The notes: a model not told the origin generated them from the sequence alone. A stretch of 64,000 nucleotides of DNA from Chelativorans multitrophicus (GCF_011317445.1 NZ_JAAAPL010000002.1:310001-374000), one strand, 5' to 3'. Shown: positions 35,762-47,554, numbered from the stretch's first letter. Made by a program: numbers and translations.

Positions 35762-36761
35762 CGAGCAACTCCTCGGCGAAATGGCAGCGGCTGTCGCGGC
35801 CGGGGGCAACCTGGCGCAGCGCCGGCGCTTCGGCGCGGCAGCGCGACACGGCGCGCGGGCAGCGGTCGGCAAAGGCGCAGCCGGTGAAAACCATGGTCTT
35901 GTCGGGCGGATTACCAGAGATGGGGTGTAACTGTGACCAGTGGCTCACGCTGCCCGGATTGGAGTTGAGCAGCGCCCGGGTATAGGGATGGGCCGGCCGG
36001 GCATAGAGCGCGTCAATCGGGCCGCGCTCGACGATGCGCCCGGCATACATCACCACCAGATAGCTTGCCACCTGCCGCGCCACCGCCAGGTCATGGGTGA
36101 CGAACAGCAGCGCCATGCCGCTCTCGCGCTGCAGCTTGGCAATCAGCTTGAGGATGCCGGCCTGCACGGTGACATCGAGGGCGGTGGTCGGCTCGTCGGC
36201 GATCAGCAGTTGCGGCTTGAGTGCGATGGCCATGGCAATGCAGATGCGCTGACGCATGCCGCCGGAGAACTGATGCGGATAGCTGCTGAGCCGCTTTTCG
36301 GCGCTGTCGATGCCCACCTGCTGCATCAGCGAAATGGCCTCGGCCCGCGATTTCTCCCGCGACCAGCCGAGCCGGACCATCAGGATTTCCATGATCTGCT
36401 CGCCCACCGAGAATACCGGGTTGAGCGCATCAAGAGAATCCTGGAACACCATCGCCAACCCGGGACCGCGCACGTCCTGCAACTCGGTTTCGCTCAGGCC
36501 AACCAGTTCTCGCCCGGCGAAGCGCACCGAGCCGCTCACCTTGCCGGGCGCGTTGATCAGCCCCATTACGGCCTTGCCTGTGACGCTCTTGCCCGAGCCG
36601 GATTCGCCGAGGATGGCGACGCTTTCGCCCGGCCCGATGCTGAGGTCGATGCCGCGGACGGCGTTGATGGCGCGGCCGGCGGTGCGGAACTGCACCGTCA
36701 GGTCGTGGATTTCAATCAGTGCCTCGCCGGGCTGCTGCATGATTTTGGCGGCGGCAGTCAT
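35751..36761 (-). CDS. ABC transporter ATP-binding protein (DppD/OppD type)
   Basis: A 336-residue ATPase with Walker A GESGSGKSV, Q-loop FQDSLDALNPV, signature FSGGMRQRICIAMAI, Walker B LLIADEPTTALD and His in FVTHD. The C-terminal oligopeptide/dipeptide domain is present with Cys-containing CAFADRCPRAVSRC, which in DppD-like proteins can hold an iron-sulfur cluster. It overlaps the DppC-like gene by 4 bases (36758-36761). Confidence 0.92.
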   Translation of the reverse strand: MTAAAKIMQQPGEALIEIHDLTVQFRTAGRAINAVRGIDLSIGPGESVAILGESGSGKSVTGKAVMGLINAPGKVSGSVRFAGRELVGLSETELQDVRGPGLAMVFQDSLDALNPVFSVGEQIMEILMVRLGWSREKSRAEAISLMQQVGIDSAEKRLSSYPHQFSGGMRQRICIAMAIALKPQLLIADEPTTALDVTVQAGILKLIAKLQRESGMALLFVTHDLAVARQVASYLVVMYAGRIVERGPIDALYARPAHPYTRALLNSNPGSVSHWSQLHPISGNPPDKTMVFTGCAFADRCPRAVSRCRAEAPALRQVAPGRDSRCHFAEELLDAH

Positions 36762-37711
36762 TTCAGGGCGTCCTCCTGGCGGGCGGTAGCGGCGGCGAGC
36801 GCGCCGGCCTGTAGGGGATCGCCGCTGGCGCGCAGCCAGTTCGACAGGAAATTGGCGGCCAGCGCAGTGATCACAATTGCCATGCCGGGGAATACCGTGG
36901 CCCACCAGGCCCGGGTCAGGTATTCGCGACCCTCCGAAACGATGGTGCCCCAATCGACATCGGGTCGCTGCAATCCGACGCCTAGAAAGCTCAGGCCCGC
37001 CGCCGCCAGCATGACGCTGGCCAGTTCGAGCATGGAAACGGTCATTACCGTAGGCAGCACCAGCGGGCGGATATCGCGCCAGATGATGCGCAGGTTGGTG
37101 GCGCCGATGGCCCGCGAAGCCTCGACGAATACCCGCTCGCGCAGTTCGAGGGTCTGGGCGCGGGCCACCCGCAAATAGATCGGCAGGCGCGACACCGCCA
37201 GCACGGCCACGAGATTGAAGATGCTGGGTTCGAGCACGAACAGCACCGCGAGGGCCAGAAGCAGGGAGGGCACGGTAACGATGATGTCGCTGACGCGCAT
37301 CAGCGCCGCATCGACCCAGCCGCCAACAAAGCCGCTGATCATGCCGATACTGGTGCCCACCACGGCCGCCAGGCCGACCGCGGCGCCGGCGACGATGAAG
37401 CTGGTGCGCGCGCCGACGATCAATTGCGCCAGCATGCTGCGGCCCAGCCCGTCGGCGCCTAATACGTAAATCCAGCCGTGCTCGAGGCTGAACGGGGGGA
37501 AGAAGCGCAGGCGCAGGCTCTGGAAGTTCGCCGTTTCCAACGCCAGCGGGGCGCCGATCAGCGCGATCAGCACCAGGGCAATCAGCACTAGCGCCGAAAT
37601 CAGCGCGATTGGCGAACGAACCAGAAGGCTGAGCCGTGTCTGGGCGAAATAGGCCTTGATGCGCGCGCCGGTCGAGGCCGGCGATGCAGGAATGGGTTGG
37701 GTCAGATACAT
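36758..37711 (-). CDS. ABC transporter permease (DppC/OppC type)
   Basis: A 317-residue inner membrane permease with one N-terminal helix (ALISALVLIALVLIALIGA) and five more in the BPD_transp_1 domain. The coupling EAA motif is VEASRAIGATNLRIIWRDIRP. LGADGLGRSMLAQLIVGART is the usual first segment of the DppC fold. It pairs with the DppB-like gene one base upstream. Confidence 0.92.
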   Translation of the reverse strand: MYLTQPIPASPASTGARIKAYFAQTRLSLLVRSPIALISALVLIALVLIALIGAPLALETANFQSLRLRFFPPFSLEHGWIYVLGADGLGRSMLAQLIVGARTSFIVAGAAVGLAAVVGTSIGMISGFVGGWVDAALMRVSDIIVTVPSLLLALAVLFVLEPSIFNLVAVLAVSRLPIYLRVARAQTLELRERVFVEASRAIGATNLRIIWRDIRPLVLPTVMTVSMLELASVMLAAAGLSFLGVGLQRPDVDWGTIVSEGREYLTRAWWATVFPGMAIVITALAANFLSNWLRASGDPLQAGALAAATARQEDALK

Positions 37712-37712
37712 G

Positions 37713-38630
37713 TCAGGAAATCCGGATCCTTGGGTCGGCCGCCGCGTAGATCAGGTCCACGAGGAAATTTAGCAGGATGACGGCAATGCCGACGACGAAG
37801 ACCCCGGCCTGGATCACGGCGAAGTCGCGGTTATAGACAGCGTCGACCAACACCTGGCCGATGCCGGGCCAGGCAAACACCGCCGAAACGATGACCGCGC
37901 CATTGACCATGCCGCCGGCCCGGTCGCCGGCCACGGTGATGATCGGCAGCGCGGCGTTGCGCAGCGCATGGCGGAAGGCCAGCCGCTTCCACGAATAGCC
38001 GCGAGCCCGGGCATTTTGCACATATCCGGCATTGAGCGTTTCCAGCATGGCGCCGCGCACCACCTGGGTCAGCACGCCTACCGGATGCAGCATCAGCGTC
38101 GCCACCGGAAGGATCCAGGAGAGCAGGCTCGCCTGCCCGGAAGTCGGCAACAATCCCAGATTGACCGACAGCACCAGGACGCCGACCAGCGCGAACCAGA
38201 AATCGGGGATCGAGGCGGTCAGCAGCGAGAATAGCGTGATCAGCCGGTCCTGCACCGAATGGGGGTGCAGGGCCGCGACGGTTCCGAGGGGAATGGCGGC
38301 GAGCAGGGTCAGCGCCATGGCCACCGCAGCCAGCAGGATGGTCTGCGGCATGGCCGATAGGACCGCCACGGCAGCCGGCCGTTGCTGATACAACGACTGG
38401 CCAAAGTCGAGCCGGAACACATTGCCCACGAATTGCGCGAACTGCTGCGGGATCGGCTGGTCGTAGCCAAACTGCCGGTTGAAGGCCTCCATCATTTCGA
38501 CGGAGGCGTCCGCCGGCAGGTAGAGCGTCGCCGGACTTCCCGTTAGCCGGGCCAAGAAGAAGACAATGACCATCACTCCCGCAAGCGCGATGAGGCTTGT
38601 CGTCAATCTGAGGCTGAGAAACTTCAACAT
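37713..38630 (-). CDS. ABC transporter permease (DppB/OppB type)
   Basis: A 305-residue permease. It begins LKFLSLRLTTSLIALAGVMV, carries the periplasmic segment GSPATLYLPADAS, and the EAA-type loop YVQNARARGYSWKRLAFRHALRNAALP. The length and six-helix pattern are as in DppB. It follows the second solute-binding gene. Confidence 0.92.
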   Translation of the reverse strand: MLKFLSLRLTTSLIALAGVMVIVFFLARLTGSPATLYLPADASVEMMEAFNRQFGYDQPIPQQFAQFVGNVFRLDFGQSLYQQRPAAVAVLSAMPQTILLAAVAMALTLLAAIPLGTVAALHPHSVQDRLITLFSLLTASIPDFWFALVGVLVLSVNLGLLPTSGQASLLSWILPVATLMLHPVGVLTQVVRGAMLETLNAGYVQNARARGYSWKRLAFRHALRNAALPIITVAGDRAGGMVNGAVIVSAVFAWPGIGQVLVDAVYNRDFAVIQAGVFVVGIAVILLNFLVDLIYAAADPRIRIS

Positions 38631-38669
38631 ATCGTGCCTGGAACCCTGTGCCGGCCGGTCGGACCGAGA

Positions 38670-40190
38670 CTACTGCTTGTGCTTGACGTCGGACAGATGC
38701 AGTTCGATGTCGGTAAAGCCATCCGCCTCGTAGGCAATGCGATCCGAGGTCAGCAGCAGCCCCTGCAGGGCCGCAACCGGAATGACCAGTTCCTGGTCAT
38801 AGGCATATTGCGCGATCTCGCGATATGCCGCGGCCCGGTCTTCGCCGCTGGCCTTGGCCGCGGCCGCCAGCTTGGCATCGAGTTCGGCATTGTCGACCAC
38901 GCTCAGCCGGCCGCCGCTGCCCAGGAAGTTCGGGAAGGTCAGCGAACCGTCGCCCGAAATGTTGTTGTGGCTCGAGGTGAGCAGGTTCACCGGCTGGGTA
39001 AGCGAGTCCGGCTTGCGAGCCCAGGGGCTCCAGCCGACGGTATCCACCGATTTCAGCGTGACGGTGAAGCCGGCCTGCTGGATCATCTGCTGGATCGCCT
39101 GCGAGACTTCCTCGGCGCCGCTGAACAGGTCGGTGCGGGCCACCAGCGTGATCGGCGTATCGACGGCGACGCCGGCCGCCTTGGCTTCCGCGAACAGTGC
39201 CTTGGCCTTTTCGAGATCATAGGGCATGCCGGTATAATCGGGCACGTAGCCATTGATCAGCTGTGTGACCAATTGCCCGGTCGGCGTGCCCGAATTGTCC
39301 ATCAGCACTTCGGCCAGCGTGGCCTTGTCTATCGAGGAGGCGATGGCCTGGCGCACGCGCAGATCGTCCAGCGGCGGCTTCTGCAGCATCGGGCGCAGGT
39401 AGAACACGCCGTTGGTCAAATATTGCTGGGCATTGGCCTGGCCTTCGGCCTCATGGGTGGGGATATCATAGGCGATATCGGCTTCGCCGGTCTTGATCAT
39501 GCTGGCGCGGATGGTGGCCTCGGCCCGCCAGACATAGTTGGCTTCGGCGATCTCGGGGGCTTCGCCCCAATAGCCGTCAAACGCCGATAGCGTTATCGAC
39601 TGGCCGATCTCGCGGCCGGCAAACCGGTAGGGACCGGTGCCGATCGGGGTGTCACTTTTGGCGGCTTCCGGAGTCTTGGGGGAGGGCAGATCGATATAGG
39701 CGATGCGTGCCGGCAGGATCGGGTCGGGCTCTTCGGTGGTGATCCGTACCACCATGTCGCTTTCGACGGTCGCGGTGGTCTTGGTGGGGAACAGCGACAG
39801 GGTCTGGCACGTCAGGTCCGGGTTCATCGAGCGGTTGATGCCGAACGCCACCGCGGCCGCATCCAGCGGCGTGCCGTCGTGGAAGGTGACGCCCGGCCGG
39901 ATGGTGAAGAGCCAGCTCTTGTTATCCGGACTAGACCATTCGGTGGCGAGCAGCGGGCCGACCGCGCCCGACTGTGGGTCGAGCCGCGTCAGCGCCTCGA
40001 CGACATTGCCGCGCAGCACCCGGGCATTGGCCCTAGTGCTGTCATCGCAGGCATCGACCGAGGTCGGCTCGGCCGGCATCGCCAGGACGATGGACCCTTC
40101 GGCGGTGAGGGCCGGTGCTGCCGCGAAGGCAAGTCCGGCCTGCGCAGCCAGCAAGGTCCAGGCCAGGCCGGATTTAGACAGGTTGATCAT
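38670..40190 (-). CDS. ABC transporter substrate-binding protein, family 5 (second copy)
   Basis: A 506-residue periplasmic solute-binding protein of the peptide/nickel (SBP_bac_5) class with a signal peptide ending AAPALTAEG. Typical segments are LATEWSSPDNKSWLFTIRPG, VTFHDGTPLDAAAVAFGIN and RQAIASSIDKATLAEVL. It is a close paralogue, of identical length, of the gene at 40253. GGAAGAGGAA precedes its ATG. In this operon it probably binds an acidic sugar or oligosaccharide, not a peptide. Confidence 0.92.
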   Translation of the reverse strand: MINLSKSGLAWTLLAAQAGLAFAAAPALTAEGSIVLAMPAEPTSVDACDDSTRANARVLRGNVVEALTRLDPQSGAVGPLLATEWSSPDNKSWLFTIRPGVTFHDGTPLDAAAVAFGINRSMNPDLTCQTLSLFPTKTTATVESDMVVRITTEEPDPILPARIAYIDLPSPKTPEAAKSDTPIGTGPYRFAGREIGQSITLSAFDGYWGEAPEIAEANYVWRAEATIRASMIKTGEADIAYDIPTHEAEGQANAQQYLTNGVFYLRPMLQKPPLDDLRVRQAIASSIDKATLAEVLMDNSGTPTGQLVTQLINGYVPDYTGMPYDLEKAKALFAEAKAAGVAVDTPITLVARTDLFSGAEEVSQAIQQMIQQAGFTVTLKSVDTVGWSPWARKPDSLTQPVNLLTSSHNNISGDGSLTFPNFLGSGGRLSVVDNAELDAKLAAAAKASGEDRAAAYREIAQYAYDQELVIPVAALQGLLLTSDRIAYEADGFTDIELHLSDVKHKQ

Positions 40191-40214
40191 GCGTAATTCC
40201 TCTTCCTATGGCGC

Positions 40215-40228
40215 CCGACGCGCGTCGG
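40215..40228. repeat. Intercistronic GC-rich palindrome CCGACGCGCGTCGG
   Basis: A perfect 14-base palindrome in the 62-base gap between the two binding-protein genes. As RNA it would form a short GC hairpin, which could stabilise the upstream binding-protein mRNA against 3' decay, or attenuate readthrough. There is no following U-run in the leftward direction. Confidence 0.5.
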
Positions 40229-40252
40229 ATCGATGCAGTGAGCAAGGTTCCG

Positions 40253-41773
40253 CTACTGACGGAGAGTCACCTCGGACAGATGCAGTTCGATGTCGGTGAA
40301 GCCGTTGGACTGATAGTTCACCCTGTCCGACAGCAGCAGCCGGCTTTGCAGCTCGGCGACCGGAATAACGATGTGCTCGGCGTAAGCTTCCCGGGCAATA
40401 TCGCGATAGGCCGCGGTGCGGGCATCGCCCGACAGCACTGCCGCAGCGGCCAGCCTTGCGTCCAGGTCCGCATCGTCGGCCATGCTGAGGCGCCCGCCGC
40501 TGCCGAAATTGTTCGGGAAGGACAGCGATGCGTCGCCCGAAATATTGTCATGCGCCGACATCAGCAGGTTGACCGGCTGGGTCAGCGAATCCGGCTTGCG
40601 CGCCCAGGGGCTCCAGGCCACCGAGTCGACCGCTTCCAACGTCACCGTAAAGCCCGCCTGCTGCAGCATCTGCTGCAACGCCTGGGCGATTTCGGTCGAG
40701 CCGCTGAACAGGTCGGTGCGGGCGATCAGCGCGATCGGGGTCTCCACCGGCACGCCATCGGCCTTGGCCTCGGCCAGCAGCGCCTTGGCCTTTTCCACGT
40801 CATAGGGCACGCCGGCGAAGTCCGGCACATTGCCGTTGATCAGCGGGGTCACCAGTTGGTCGGTCGGCTTGCCCGAACGCTCCATCAGCACTTCCGTCAG
40901 CGTCACCTTGTCGATGGCGGCGGCAACCGCCTGGCGAACCCGCACGTCGTCCAGCGGCGGCTTGCGCAGCATCGGACGCAGGAAGAACACGCTGTTGGTG
41001 GAATATTCCTGGGCGTTGGGCGCGCCTTCGGCTTCATGGAACGGAATGTCGATGGCGATATCGGCTTCGCCGGTTTTGACCATGCTGGCGCGAATGGTCG
41101 GCTCGGACCGCCAGAGATAGGTGGCGGTGGCGATGGCCGGTGCATCGCCCCAATAACCCGCATAAGCATTGAGCACAATCGACTGGCCGATTTCGCGCGA
41201 GCCCAGCTGATAGGGGCCGGTGCCAATCGGGGTGTCGGTCTTGGCGTTTGCCGGGGTGGCCGGCGAGGGCAGGTCGATATAGGCGATGCGCGCCGGCAGG
41301 ATTGGATCGGGCGTCTCGGTGGTGATGCGGACCACCATTTCGCTTTCGACCGAGGCAGTGGTCTTGTTGGCGAACAGCGACAGGGTCTGGCAGACCAGGT
41401 CGGGATTCATCGAACGGTTGATGCCGAACACCACGGCCTCGGCATCGAGCGGGGCGCCATCGTGAAAGGTGACGCCGGGGCGGATGGTAAACAGCCAGTT
41501 ATTGTCGTCGGCGCGGGTCCATTCGGTCGCCAGCAGTGGCTGTACAACCCCGGTCTGCGGATCGAGCCGCGTCAGCCCTTCTACGATATTGCCGCGCAAC
41601 ACGCGGGCATTGGCATTGGTGCTGTCGTCGCAGGCGTCGAGCGACGTCGGCTCGGACGGCAGCGCCAGGGTTATCGAGCCCTCGGCGGCGAAGGCCGGCG
41701 CCATGGCCATAGCCAGTGCGGCCTGCGCCCCCAGAAGCGTCCAGACGATGCGGCGTTTCCCCAGTTTGGTCAT
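40253..41773 (-). CDS. ABC transporter substrate-binding protein, family 5 (first copy)
   Basis: A 506-residue SBP_bac_5 periplasmic binding protein and the first gene of the leftward operon. A signal peptide ends MAPAFAAEG. The body reads LATEWTRADDNNWLFTIRPG, VTFHDGAPLDAEAVVFGIN and VRQAVAAAIDKVTLTEVL, nearly the same as its downstream paralogue. The C-terminus keeps GFTDIELHLSEV. The ATG has a strong GGAGGAGA site. Two similar binding proteins for one permease may widen the range of ligands. Confidence 0.92.
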   Translation of the reverse strand: MTKLGKRRIVWTLLGAQAALAMAMAPAFAAEGSITLALPSEPTSLDACDDSTNANARVLRGNIVEGLTRLDPQTGVVQPLLATEWTRADDNNWLFTIRPGVTFHDGAPLDAEAVVFGINRSMNPDLVCQTLSLFANKTTASVESEMVVRITTETPDPILPARIAYIDLPSPATPANAKTDTPIGTGPYQLGSREIGQSIVLNAYAGYWGDAPAIATATYLWRSEPTIRASMVKTGEADIAIDIPFHEAEGAPNAQEYSTNSVFFLRPMLRKPPLDDVRVRQAVAAAIDKVTLTEVLMERSGKPTDQLVTPLINGNVPDFAGVPYDVEKAKALLAEAKADGVPVETPIALIARTDLFSGSTEIAQALQQMLQQAGFTVTLEAVDSVAWSPWARKPDSLTQPVNLLMSAHDNISGDASLSFPNNFGSGGRLSMADDADLDARLAAAAVLSGDARTAAYRDIAREAYAEHIVIPVAELQSRLLLSDRVNYQSNGFTDIELHLSEVTLRQ

Positions 41774-41908
41774 TTTTTATCTCCTCCCATGCGCATCCGG
41801 CCCGGCCGGAGCAAGATCAGCGCCGCGTTTCAAGCGCGGTGCGGGAATGTGGCGATAGGGGGTCGCGCTCCGCGCAAACCGGCTCCTGCACCTCTTCCTT
41901 GGCGACGG

Positions 41909-41937
41909 AACCTAGTCACCCACGCCGCACTCGTCAA
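41909..41937 (-). promoter_or_regulatory. Candidate sigma70 promoter of the transporter operon
   Basis: Read leftward: -35 TTGACG (41932-41937), a 17-base spacer and -10 TAGGTT (41909-41914). It lies about 135 bases upstream of the first binding-protein ATG and directly beside the CTTATC-TATA element at 41940. Confidence 0.5.
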
Positions 41938-41939
41938 CA

Positions 41940-41960
41940 CTTATCATATATCTTTTGCTA
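41940..41960 (+). promoter_or_regulatory. CTTATC-N-TATA element in the divergent promoter region (copy 1)
   Basis: A 21-base AT-rich element starting CTTATCATATAT and ending TTTTGCTA. Close copies stand at 42758 and 42779 before kdgD. It flanks the -35 box of the leftward operon and lies 70 bases before the FadR-type regulator gene, so it is a likely binding site of that regulator. Confidence 0.55.
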
Positions 41961-42028
41961 AAACACGGTTTCTTGTCTGAGGACTCGGTTTGTGCAATTA
42001 TCTTGCGGCACACGTGAAGGAGAGCGCA

Positions 42029-42757
42029 TTGGTGGAAATGGTTCCCGCAGGCCGCCCCAGCGGCAACCTGGTGAAGCATGTCAGCGAGAATCTGCGCAAC
42101 GAGATCGCTTCCGGCCGATTCGAAGTCGGCGACAAGCTGCCGTCGCAATCGCTGCTGACCGAACGCTTCGAGGTAAGCCGCACCGTGATTCGCGAGGCCA
42201 TTGCCAGCCTGCAAGCCGACGGGCTGCTGGAAGCGCGCCAGGGTGCCGGGGTTTTCGTCGTCGCGCGCGCCGCGCCATCGCCCTTTCCATTCCAGACCGT
42301 CGATCACGCGCGGGTTTCCTCGATCCTCGAAATGCTCGAACTGCGTTCGGCGATCGAGATCGAGGCCGCCGGCCTAGCCGCTCTGCGCCGCTCGCCGGCG
42401 CAGGAAGAGGCCATTTTCCGCGCCCATCAGGCCGTTGCGGCGCTGATCGCCAACGGCGAACGCTCCACGGATGCGGACTTCGCCTTCCATCGCGCCATTG
42501 CCGGGGCCACCAATAATCCCCGCTTTACCGAGTTTCTCGACCTCCTGGGCCCCAGCGCCATTCCGCGCGCCAATCTGCAGGTCGATGGCGGCGAAGGTAT
42601 CCGTGCGCCCTATCTCGAGAAGATTCTCGACGAGCATAAACAGATCGCCCAGGCCATTTCATCCGGCGACGAGAAACTGGCGCGCGAGACGATGCGAACT
42701 CATCTAAAGGGCAGTCAGCATCGCTACCGGGCATTAATTCAGAACGACATGGCGTAA
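42029..42757 (+). CDS. FadR-type GntR family transcriptional regulator
   Basis: A regulator of about 242 residues. The winged helix at the N-terminus reads LVKHVSENLRNEIASGRFEVGDKLPSQ... with recognition region TERFEVSRTVIREAIASL; the C-terminal FCD ligand domain follows with its metal-type residues (ELRSAIEIEAAGLAA, ADFAFHRAIAGATNNPRF, DEHKQIAQAI). FCD regulators respond to small carboxylates such as sugar acids. The start is best placed at a TTG (42029): AAGGAGAG is 5 bases upstream; GTG 42032 and ATG 42038 are alternatives. It lies between the two arms of the sugar-acid island and is probably its repressor. Confidence 0.88.
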   Translation: MVEMVPAGRPSGNLVKHVSENLRNEIASGRFEVGDKLPSQSLLTERFEVSRTVIREAIASLQADGLLEARQGAGVFVVARAAPSPFPFQTVDHARVSSILEMLELRSAIEIEAAGLAALRRSPAQEEAIFRAHQAVAALIANGERSTDADFAFHRAIAGATNNPRFTEFLDLLGPSAIPRANLQVDGGEGIRAPYLEKILDEHKQIAQAISSGDEKLARETMRTHLKGSQHRYRALIQNDMA

Positions 42758-44880
<2,123 letters not shown>

Positions 44881-44881
<1 letters not shown>

Positions 44882-45744
44882 TGCTGCACCGCAAACTGAC
44901 CGGCACTCCCCCACATACAGCGCTGCCCAAGGGCGCGGTCGACACTCAGGTACACCTCTACTTGCCTGGCTACCCGGCGGCCCCTGGCGGCAGCCCTATT
45001 CCCGAGGGCACTCCAGGCCCGGCCGAATATCGCCAGGTTATGAGTTGGCTCGGCATAGAGCGCGTCATCGTCACCCAGGGCAACGCGCATCAGCGCGACA
45101 ATGCCAATCTCTTGGCGAGCCTTGCCGCGATGGGCGATATTGCCCGCGGCGTCGCCGTCATCGCCGGCGATACGAGCGACGCTGAATTGCAACGGCTCCA
45201 GGCTGCGGGCGTTGTCGGCGCCCGGATAATGGACTTGCCGGGCGGCGCCATTGGCCTTGCCGATCTCGAAGCCGTCGATGCCCGCGCAGCAGCTTTCGAC
45301 TGGTGCCTGGCAGTGCAGTTCAACGGCTCCAATATCCTCGAGCACAAGACCCGTCTCGCTGCGATTAGCAGCCGCTGGATTTTCGATCACCACGGCAAGT
45401 TCTTCGCCGGCGTGACGCCCAAGGGGCCGGAGATCGATGCCGTTAAGCGATTGATCGATGGCGGCCGCTGCTGGTTCAAATTCGCCGCCTGCTACGAATC
45501 CTCGCGCACCGGCGGTCCGCTTTACGAAGACATCGCGGCAGTCGCCCGTGAGATCGCCGGCTATGCCCCCGAGCGTATCGTCTGGGGCACCAACTGGCCG
45601 CACAACCAGATGCAGACCACCGCATCCTATCCCGATGACGGCGCCTTGCTCGACCGCGTGCTGGGATGGCTGCCGGACGATCGTGCCCGCCAATTGGCCT
45701 TGGTCGACAATCCGGAGCAGCTGTTCCGCCTCCCTTCCGCATGA
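44881..45744 (+). CDS. gli: D-galactarolactone isomerase (Gli), amidohydrolase superfamily
   Basis: A 287-residue TIM-barrel amidohydrolase resembling Gli, which isomerises galactaro-1,5-lactone, the product of uronate dehydrogenase, to the 1,4-lactone. The N-terminal metal-type motif is reduced to VDTQVHLYLPG, the mid barrel carries IFDHHGKF and the C-terminus WGTNWPHNQ with the conserved Asp missing or shifted, as in PMDC-like amidohydrolases. The ATG overlaps the gci stop (TGATG). No uronate dehydrogenase (Udh) was found in the window, so that step must be elsewhere or taken by the Gfo/Idh enzyme. Confidence 0.88.
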
Positions 45745-46030
45745 TGTACTACCGGGTGCGCTTGAACGAGCCCGGCTTCGGCTGAACGCCAGCAGATTGG
45801 GGTTAGTCACTTCGGCAGGCATGGAAGCGTATAAGGCTCCGCCTGCTAAAGGCCTTCCCAACCTTTGATGGGGGGCCACAGCTGCTATTCCCACGACCTA
45901 ATCGATGTCGGCTTCGGAGACTAGAGAAAGGGCCTGAACATCCAAATGGCGGCGGCTGCCGAACGAGAGTTATTCGCGACCCAGCTGAAGCAGACCGGCT
46001 GGCTGAGGGCTGGCCAGTGCAGTGACATGC
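45745..46030. other. Intergenic junction between sugar-acid island and signalling operon
   Basis: A 286-base gene-free stretch between convergent gli and the HWE kinase. No tRNA, clear terminator or attachment site was recognised. It marks a change from very GC-rich to more mixed sequence. Confidence 0.4.
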
Positions 46031-47554
46031 CTATTCAGCGCTCGTCACAGGCCGTGCTATTTCGCTCTTATCGGAAGATCCGGCATAGGGATGTGGGCTG
46101 CGGCGGATCCTCTCCGGATGAGCTCTGCTTGTTATTGGGGAAGCATACGCGTTGTGATGCGCGAGAGCGAAGGTGAGCTCCCAGGAAATTCCGTCAGGCT
46201 TGTAAGCCATCTGCGCGGTGCCACCCTCCGCGGAGGTGCTGCGTTGAATGAGATTGGAGCCGAAACCTCTTCGCGACGAAGGTGTTTTCGCGAGCGCCAC
46301 CCCGCTCTCCACCCATCTGACACACAAAGCCTTACCCGCAAGATCCCAGCTCAATGCAATGCGACCTTGTGGAGCGGCGAGAGCGCCATGTTTCTGGGCA
46401 TTGGTGGTAAGCTCGTGCAAGATCAGCCCAAGATGCAGCGCCAGCTGCGGAGGAAGATGTACCTCAGGGCCCGAAACCGCAAACTTGTCTTCCTCTATGA
46501 GATTCAGTTGCTGCTGATCTTGAACAAGCTTGGTCAGATAGGCCCCCTCCCAATTCGCCTCGCTAAGCAGCGAATGAGCGCGTGCCAATGACTCCAGACG
46601 GGCCATGAAGCTGGCCTTGAAATCCTCCGGGCTTTCCATGTGGCGCAAGGTTTGGCTGGCGATCGCCTGCACAGTGGAAAGCGTATTTTTCACGCGGTGA
46701 TTAAGCTCACCGATAAGCAGCTGCCGCGTCGCCTCCGCACGGTTGCGTTCTGTCACGTCCAGTATTTGCGCATTGACCGACATTACGGCGCCACCCCGAT
46801 CCGCAAGCACCGATATGAACCACTCGCTGTCGATAACGCTGCCATCGCGGCAGGAAACCCGGCACGCAAAGACGCTTCCCGGCTCGCCTCCCGTCAAGAT
46901 TCCCCCCGTCACGTCCATCAAACGCGCGACGTCTTCCCTCTGTAGCCATCCCAGTTCCACCAATTTCTGCCCGAGCACCTGCTCAGCGCTCCAGCCGAAC
47001 ATGCGCTGCGCGCTCTTCGACCATGAGTTGAAGCGGAAGTTCGGGTCGAATTCGACAACGGCTAAAGGAGAGTTGTCGCTGTGCGCCTGTAATACGCTGA
47101 GGGCTTTCGACAGTTTCTCCGCGCTTCGGCTCAACTCGTCCCGCTGTCGCGCGAGTTCTTGGCGTTGGCGGGCTAGCTCGAAGAAAATGGCCGCCTTGTT
47201 GCGAAGGATCTGCGGATCGACCGGTTTCAGCAGATAATCGACCGCTCCAGCCTCGTAGCCTCGGAAGCGGCGCCTTTCGTCCGTTGCGACGGCGGTCAGG
47301 AATATGATCGGCACATTGCGTGTGCGCTCTGTGCTGCGCATCAGCTCCGCGAGTTCAAACCCGTCCATCTCCGGCATCTGCACGTCGAAAATGGCAAGGG
47401 CGAAGTCATGCACCAGAAGCATTTCCAGCGCCTGCCTACCGGAACGCGCCATGAAAAGTTCGAGCCCATCCCGGCGCAGCAGCCCATCGAGAGCCAAAAG
47501 GTTCTCGTCGACATCGTCCACCAACAGGAACCTGACGTTTTCAGGCGACTGCAT
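46031..47554 (-). CDS. Receiver-PAS-HWE histidine kinase
   Basis: A 507-residue signalling protein. An N-terminal receiver domain (FLLVDDVDENL, phosphoacceptor Asp in AIFDVQMPEMDG, Lys in LLKPVD) occupies about residues 8-125, a short coiled coil follows, then a PAS domain (about 155-280, with NSWSKSAQRMFGW) and an HWE-type kinase. The phospho-His is in GELNHRVKNTLS, the N-box in ELTTNAQKHGAL and the family's W-x-E in VRWVESG. HWE kinases in alphaproteobacteria often feed light, redox or general stress pathways. GGAGGG at 6 bases decides the ATG at 47554. It overlaps cheR by 14 bases. Confidence 0.92.
   Translation of the reverse strand: MQSPENVRFLLVDDVDENLLALDGLLRRDGLELFMARSGRQALEMLLVHDFALAIFDVQMPEMDGFELAELMRSTERTRNVPIIFLTAVATDERRRFRGYEAGAVDYLLKPVDPQILRNKAAIFFELARQRQELARQRDELSRSAEKLSKALSVLQAHSDNSPLAVVEFDPNFRFNSWSKSAQRMFGWSAEQVLGQKLVELGWLQREDVARLMDVTGGILTGGEPGSVFACRVSCRDGSVIDSEWFISVLADRGGAVMSVNAQILDVTERNRAEATRQLLIGELNHRVKNTLSTVQAIASQTLRHMESPEDFKASFMARLESLARAHSLLSEANWEGAYLTKLVQDQQQLNLIEEDKFAVSGPEVHLPPQLALHLGLILHELTTNAQKHGALAAPQGRIALSWDLAGKALCVRWVESGVALAKTPSSRRGFGSNLIQRSTSAEGGTAQMAYKPDGISWELTFALAHHNAYASPITSRAHPERIRRSPHPYAGSSDKSEIARPVTSAE

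Noticed and set aside
40208-41980. A 590-codon rightward open frame across the first binding-protein gene
   Set aside because: It is the antisense of a clear SBP_bac_5 gene; its protein is His/Arg/Gly-rich with no domain. High GC makes long antisense frames common here.
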